Shown one piece after another: positions 57,683-64,000 of a DNA stretch of 64,000 bases. Made by a program: the position numbers and the translations under genes. The DNA lies in NCBI RefSeq assembly GCF_910592395.1, contig NC_088325.1, forward strand, positions 14,632,109-14,696,108. Direction: 5' to 3'. The notes under the pieces are model-generated. The model had not been told where the DNA came from. It saw nothing but the letters and a program-made list of their open reading frames with translations, and ran no database searches. Numbering within the stretch: the stretch's first letter is position 1; each line of letters begins with the position of its first letter. The DNA comes from Lineus longissimus. Its lineage: Eukaryota > Nemertea > Pilidiophora > Heteronemertea > Lineidae.

Positions 57683-60340
57683 CTAGCTAGACACTTATTG
57701 TTCTGAAATATGTAGGTATGTGAGCGGGAATTTAACATGATGTTCTGCGTGATGAAGGTTCCGTTTTACTGAGCTCATACAGTGTCGATTTTTCTCTCCT
57801 TTTGCCCTGATTTTCTCTGAGTACTATTTGTTGTTTGGTATGGATGAGGCAGCGTAAAAGTGTGGACAGTCGATCTGAAGATCCTCTTCAATTCTACTTG
57901 GACTTCGACTGTAGTGACCATTGCACAATCACACTCAAATTGCAGATGGTAATTCTCGGGACAACCTTTTGAAGTTGGATGGGACGAGTTCTTTAGGGGG
58001 ACTATGTGTACTGTAAAACCGGGTTGATGCCCTTTGTATTAGGCGTCAACTCACAAAGACAAATTGTACCATCGAGAGCTGTCACAAGGCCTCACCGTTT
58101 CCATTCGGCCATTCGATACCAATACGACTCCGATTGTCCGCCAGGTCAGATAGATGATTGTTGATAAGTTGTCAGTGTCAATGAAAAGAGACTGGTCATT
58201 GTGGTACTTTCGTCTGAACTCTACACCCAAACGTCATATACTATTCACACTGTCACAAATCGAACGGGATTACAATAATTTATAAAATGACTATCATATT
58301 CCCATCGGTAGCATTATTTACCACCGCCTCACCAAAGATTGAATAACTTATGCATGTGTAAAACTTGCAAATGATCGGAAATTCGTTTAGTGATGCTGAC
58401 TGTGGCATTGGATGCTTGCGTCAAGGTATGCTTATCAATTCAATTGTTGCCTTGAGTTGTCTGGGGGTTTATTAACCTGCCGGGCATATTATGCAGCGTC
58501 TCCAATGGGAACGGCGGCCAGGGAAGAAATGGAAATTACCACAATGGATTTTCGACCGTAATGCAGTTATGACTGGTTCTGACCATTAGCTAATTCGGTG
58601 GAATAATAAGGTCCTCACGCTGTAGTCCAATGAGCTGGGCGAATTAGTGACCCTCATTTGATTTTCGGAAGGTTCTGACCCGTAAGTCCTTACACACAGC
58701 AGGTTAATACGAGCCTGGTCTCAAGATCCAACCGTTCCAAACATATAGATTCTAATGACCTTCCAACAGGGAACTAAAGACTAAAGACAAATCAAACCCA
58801 AAGGTACGTTATATGACTGTCAACTGTTTGATCGTTTTCGAATTGTCAACAGTGGCAGTGGCTAACCCTTACCGAAACACTTACCATGCTTCCTGGGTTC
58901 GCCTGTTGTAGCTGGGCCGTGGGAGTTCTCTGGATGACGATTTTTTTAACCCCGGGAACATTATATACGTATCTCAACGACTTAGATCAGTAAAGTTTGT
59001 CTGACTTGAATTCACAGTAAGGATCTTGCATACCAAACCCATCAAGAAGCAGTAAATGTCTGCTCTCAAATCACATAACTAGGTATAAGATTATCAGATC
59101 GTTCTTAACGTACGCATATCTCGTCCAGACGCATGGTGGTCTACGTGTTTATGGCCCGTGATGGATGCACCCCTTGAGACATGGTGTAACCTGCGATATC
59201 AAAATGTGAATTTTCTGTCTAATTTGTCTGGTTATTTGCCGTAATGGCCGTTAACTCACTGCGTGATATGCCTGAGGTGAGTATGTCAACAATTTTATTC
59301 AGTTCATGTGAAAGAATTACCATTTAGTATTACCCCATAAGGCTATCGGTGGGTACACGCATCATGCCTTATGTAAGAGTCCTAATTTGAAGTGGATACT
59401 TCGCATCCTTAAGTTTGCAGAAAAATTCAAAACTCAAATAATGACCTCGAATTATAGACTAATTAACTCAATCTAAATACTCTTTTTTCATTTTTCTTTT
59501 TTTTATCTGTACAGAGTTGGAAGATAAAGGTTGGGACTAAAACATATCTATGTACAAACAACATATTTTTCTCGTCCGAAAAAACCGAGCTCAAAAACCC
59601 TTACTTCTCAGTGTGTCACCTAAACATGTCAGCACTTTCAGCAACTTCATCAGTTCAAGTTTGAATGCCAATTCACAATAATCTGTCACTTACCTTTTTA
59701 TCCGTGAAGACCTTTAGTGTCTCTCAAAATAGTTATGTGATCGTAAATGGTTATAGAAATAGATAATCCTCATTGCTTTTATCGGATTAACGCAGCAAAA
59801 ACGAATTTAATATGGTCACTGACATTTTCATCGCAATAAACGTTCGTGCTACTGTTATAAAAACGCATTCTCCATTTCCTGGAAAAATTTTCTGATTACA
59901 TCTATTCGTCGTTTCTGAAGTTTGCCAGCCATTCCAAATATCAAACAGTTTTTGCAATTAATCTGAACTGCTCATTTTAAACTGGAGATCATATGATGTC
60001 ATTAGGCTCTGGCAATTTCCTTATATATCATTCATCCACTCATTAGTGTTACTGCTGCGTTCAGTTTCTTTGGACTTCAAACAGGTTACCGCATTTTATA
60101 TCATCTCTTCAAACACGACATATTTTATAATGAACGTCATGTTGTTTATAGCATCATGGTTATTACTTTGAACGAGTTTCGTGCCTTTTAAAACCACACG
60201 GCTCGTTAGCAAAATTAAAACCTATTTTATTGATGTTTCCGTAACAAGAAAAAAACTACAGATGAATAGTTTTTGCGACCATACAATATTTGGAAGAAGC
60301 AAGGCTTTGTTAAACGTTTCGTTTTAAGAAATAACATTGC
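57683..60340. other. no gene recognised; one possible short first exon
   Basis: At 59244-59276 an ATG reads MAVNSLRDMPE and ends at a strong donor (CTGAG then GTGAGTATG), with an in-frame stop close upstream. Eleven codons are too few to call. Nothing else recognised. Confidence 0.4.
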
Positions 60341-60349
60341 TATATAAAG
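60341..60349 (+). promoter_or_regulatory. possible TATA box
   Basis: TATATAAAG lies 79 bases upstream of the ATG at 60428, a workable spacing for a TATA-driven short transcript. Such motifs are frequent by chance in AT-rich DNA. Confidence 0.2.
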
Positions 60350-60427
60350 TATTAGATGATATTCCCAGTCTTCATTGTTGTTATCTTTATTTTACGTGCT
60401 AATCGGTAATGAAGCTACCGCTCTAAC

Positions 60428-60751
60428 ATGGCATTGATCCGTATCTGTGGCCACCTCTATTCAGCGGCCATTAAACTTCGATTAGTTATAGATGCAGGAA
60501 TACCTTCCCATCTGTACTATGAAGAACCAAAGATCAATGCTAATATCAACTGTTCTTCTTCGCGGACTAACATAAATGAGCAGACTGAGAAATCTAAAAG
60601 TCAATTACTGCTCACAGCCCTAAACAAGTTTGACTCCCAGCTTGGCCTTGATGGGCTGCTGCTTGCCAACAACATTCCCACCCTGATTACACTGGATCGT
60701 CGATGTCTATCTTCCTTCTGTTCATTCTATGGTCACAAACAAGATATATGA
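60428..60751 (+). CDS. possible small single-exon ORF, 107 codons
   Basis: ATG in a good context (AACATGG) opens 107 codons to TGA. It reads MALIRICGHLYSAAIKLRLV, then a polar middle (NCSSSRTNINEQTEKSKSQL) and LGLDGLLLANNIPTLITLD. A TATA-like motif lies upstream. No AATAAA is seen in the next 150 bases and no family is recognised. The length is unremarkable for this base composition. Confidence 0.22.
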   Translation: MALIRICGHLYSAAIKLRLVIDAGIPSHLYYEEPKINANINCSSSRTNINEQTEKSKSQLLLTALNKFDSQLGLDGLLLANNIPTLITLDRRCLSSFCSFYGHKQDI

Positions 60752-62760
60752 AGCGCAACCTCATCTGAGATTGGATTCATGATCCTAGTCGGCGTCCACG
60801 ATCAGATATGCACCCAGCTAATCGATTCCTGTCCGGGGGCCTCCCGACGATTCACTGCGTCTCCTCCAAGCATAGCTCGGCCGTAAATAACACTCTGTCA
60901 ATAGATGGGATAAGTACATACAGTTAGTTATGGTGTTTGGACCGTGAAGATCAAATGTCAGACTGGGTATTGGATGCAATCTATGGGTGCAATTGCTTTG
61001 GTGATCGTTGAGCCGCAGCTCGGACGTACAGGGTCTCCCAGGAAGTGTCCACTCTCATTTTGTTCAGGTTACAAGTGATATTGGATTCTTAAACGAGTAT
61101 ATATTGATTCTTTGAAGCTACAGCAAGTGGGAAGTGATCAGTCAGGACAGTGAAGTTATGAATTAGTACTTAATGATTTTTTGTAGCTGATAAAAACTGC
61201 AACATCCAACTGAAATTTCAAACAGGTGATATACATTTGTAGTTTGAAATATGTCGTTTGTGAGATCCACCGTTGGATGGAATGGGTAATATCCAATATG
61301 ACTGTTTTGAATAATACTATGCCACAAAGACCTTTAAAAAACACTCAATTACCTGCCACAGCATATTCTTCATCGCCCACGAAAAACCTCCAACAAACGA
61401 AGGGCAATATCTGATATTAATATCTGTTTGCCATGACACAAACTCGCTATAAAATATCCTTTTGTAGTTCCCAATTGAAGAATGTGAGCATCCCGCAAAG
61501 AACTTGATCTGCTCGAACCTGATTCTGAGGCGTAAAAAGTGTTCGCTTTGATGATATGGTCAAAGAATACGGTAAACAACGAAGAACTAAATGCAATTTC
61601 TGGTGATTGCTACTACGAAGATTGGAAGCCTTTTGTTCGCCGAGATCTATTAGATTCCACGTTGTTTTCGATCTCCTTAGATACCTGAGAGTCCATGTCA
61701 CCCTGACGGACATTACATGCATGGTTATAACCTTTACACCTGAGACAGCAGTTGAGGGTCTGTTCAGGTTAGCACGAAGTAACTGCAGCACACATCAGCA
61801 GTGTTGATCTCCAAGTTGGTAAATGTAGATGTTTTATAAGTTATATGGAGGCGCAATTGTGAATGATCATGTAAGCCCATAGCTTTGTTGCATTGGTTAC
61901 AAAAGATGCCAGGTCTCCTAATCCTCGCTATTTACTGAGTAGGGTAAAAAGAGTTTCTTCTCGTTTTTTTCTGATCGTAGTCGAACCAGTTTCACTTCTA
62001 ATCGATGTTCCATTGTGATGATTGTACTATGTGTCATCCGAAAAGAGCTGGAACACTTTTGGTGTTCAATATCTCCAAACATAAGATCGCAAGTATTACC
62101 AAATGTTACCAACATTACACTCAGTGGTTACGATTAAGATTATGATAATGCAGACCTTGCAAAGATTAGACTGAAAATGGAAAATTTCAGCGGTTCCTTC
62201 AAAGTGTTTTGTAAAACACCTAGAACATAGAGAATTGATACTTCATAGCGATGGTCGTACATTGTTATCTGCCCTTGCTCACAACGGTCGCAAATTGTCC
62301 ATTTCATTATCTGTTATTCACATGTGACCAATGTCGGGGTGGATAGGCGAAAAGAAGTGGTTATCTTCTTCTCCAATCAAAAGGGCATTGGGAATCAGAA
62401 TGATTCTTTCACGGCTTGGTCATCAGTTGAGAACATTGAATAGTGCAGATGAGGTTATTTGGCGTAAGAGGCAATCACTGGCCAATCTGTCTTGAACAGA
62501 GGTGTAGGCGTATAAAAATGTCAGATATCGTTGACATTTGTGACCATAAAATTGGTCACGAATAGACCACACTGATGCCACTTGACCAAGGTTGGTGATT
62601 GCGCATTGATAAAATCATTGCCTTATCTGCCTGAGGTCCGAAGACCAGTGCAATATGACCCTTTTTTTCTATCACATCTTGGACCAGATGTAACACAACA
62701 CTTTATTCTAAAAATTCACCCTGGTGGTCAAGGATGATAAATCAGTTGGCACTGAAGGCA
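60752..62760. other. no gene recognised
   Basis: Non-coding sequence. Overlapping frames on both strands at 61447-61807 look partly protein-like (plus strand: FTPETAVEGLFRLARSNCS), but neither has start or splice support. Confidence 0.4.
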
Positions 62761-62868
62761 TTTTTTTTTTTTTTTTGATTCGTTGTCTGTGTATGATTTT
62801 TATTGCATATTTGTGTTGTCTGCTCCTTATTTGGAGGTTTTTTGCAATAAATTATTATTATTATTATT
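62761..62868 (-). mobile_element. poly(A) tail with AATAAA and (TAA)n, retro-insertion 3' end
   Basis: On the minus strand (TAA)6 (62868-62851) is followed by ordinary sequence, an AATAAA (62804-62799) and, 22 bases later, a run of 16 A (62776-62761). This order is that of a polyadenylated transcript copied back into the genome. The 5' part could not be traced, so the source is unknown. Confidence 0.5.
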
Positions 62869-64000
62869 AGGGTCAATTCTGTTGCGTTCGCTGTAAGTTG
62901 CCTGGTGGGCTTAAACGTCATCACTAGTCAGATTTAACATGACCAATTTCTCATTATATCGTGTTTAAACAAGGAAGATGTCCCTGGTTTTTTGCAGCAA
63001 TCCAGGTCCTACTCTTTTAGAGACTCTTGAGGACCTGTGGCGTGTCAGGCTGGAAAGCATAATGATAGACTTCCACCATAGTGTACACAAAATGAAACAG
63101 GGCCACAGTGCACTATAAAGCCTTTAGGAAAGTCTTTCATGAGTTATGAGAAGTGTGAACTACTGCGCCCTGAAGGGACTGATGTCTGATGAGAAGGAAA
63201 GCTGAGTAGGCTTGCAATTCATAGACCACTCAGGAAGTCGAGCTAAAGTAACTCAAGTGCTACGGTGAACCATTCGTGTTTCCGATCCAACAGATACACC
63301 TAATCCAGCCACCAGGAGATGGTACTTAACTTGAGTAAGTCACTTTGCGAGAGACCTAAACGACTCGGTCGTCCAACGTTGACAAAGGCTCTAAGAGGGC
63401 GTAAGTAAGTTAGGGCATTTCCACTTGAATCGTCTGCCGTTTGAATTATCGATTGCCCCTCATGTTTTCGTTTGATCTACTCTTAAACTAGGTACTTCAC
63501 ACTAATACTTGCTGTGCTATCAAATCGGCGTCCATTCTCCTAGCTTTTTTTGAAAAAGGCGTGCTGGCAATGGCACACTTTTTGCTAAGTAGAAATCAAA
63601 TGGACCGACCTTGAGGCTCTATACACTCTGAGAAAAAAGGTTTTCGAGTTTACGAAATCCTTCAGCGGTTTTCGCCGAACACAGAGAGGCACCTTTTATC
63701 CAACATATCCATTATCAAAGCCTAGCATGATTAGTGGTAGAGATCACAGAGGACTTCATGTCTTTCTTCTTACCCATTCATCACGGGTCAGTGTCGGATC
63801 GCATAAAGACAATAGCCCAATCTTCCTTGTTTTATGAGGCAATATTGGCTATCTTGGTCCGTGTAACAAGATAATATCCGTTTATTTCCACTCATTTGAC
63901 TTGATGACAGTGTTTGACAAGGTGCGAGCCATTCTTGTTTCATTCCTAATCATGGTCTCCCTTGTTCAACCTTTCTTTCTAAAGGTCAGTTTGTGGGGAC
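62869..64000. other. no gene recognised
   Basis: Non-coding sequence to the end of the window. A plus-strand frame ending at a GTAAGTAAG donor near 63404 (reading KRLGRPTLTKALRG) lacks a good acceptor and is not called. Confidence 0.4.

Noticed and set aside
61447-61807. 114-codon minus ORF and 66-codon plus ORF
   Set aside because: Antisense shadows of one another; neither has a good start, splice sites or recognisable motif.

Overview
The window looks like non-coding DNA from an animal nuclear genome, probably an invertebrate; I could not place it further. It is AT-rich, and no reading frame on either strand is longer than chance allows at this base composition. Short open frames are often bounded by GT and AG splice-like sites. 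The repeats (a TA-flanked mini-transposon, long foldback elements, a tRNA-Glu-derived repeat, a 94-bp satellite) are typical of animal genomes. There is no operon, phage, rRNA or CRISPR array, and no protein family could be recognised with confidence.

Region by region. 1-4.7 kb: one good candidate internal exon (480-605) and a perfect 41-bp tandem duplication. 4.7-7.0 kb: a foldback element and a 93-bp mini-transposon flanked by TA. 11.9-12.1 kb: a 34-36-bp minisatellite. 13.2-19.2 kb: three more copies of the foldback family and a possible first coding exon at 14390-14569. 19.9-20.8 kb: old direct repeats. 22.3-22.9 kb and 50.4-50.8 kb: two copies of a tRNA-Glu-like repeat whose two blocks lie in opposite order. 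23.7-24.7 kb: a cluster of minus-strand candidate exons. 29.8-30.3 kb: old tandem repeats. 31275-32586: fourteen units of a 93/94-bp satellite, the most striking feature. 35.6-39.4 kb: candidate terminal exons, including a tail-to-tail pair. 45.2-47.5 kb: several old tandem repeats. 52.7-53.7 kb: three minus-strand candidate exons that keep one phase. 54.8-56.9 kb: three pieces of the foldback family. 57.4-64 kb: a 58-codon candidate exon, a small TATA-preceded frame and a poly(A) retro-insertion tail.

How things fit together: the window is best read as intergenic or long-intron DNA filled by small non-autonomous transposons and tandem repeats. The exon candidates rest on splice signals and open frames only. 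All are hypotheses, and some will be chance. No transposase or reverse transcriptase was found, so every mobile element here would depend on enzymes encoded elsewhere.
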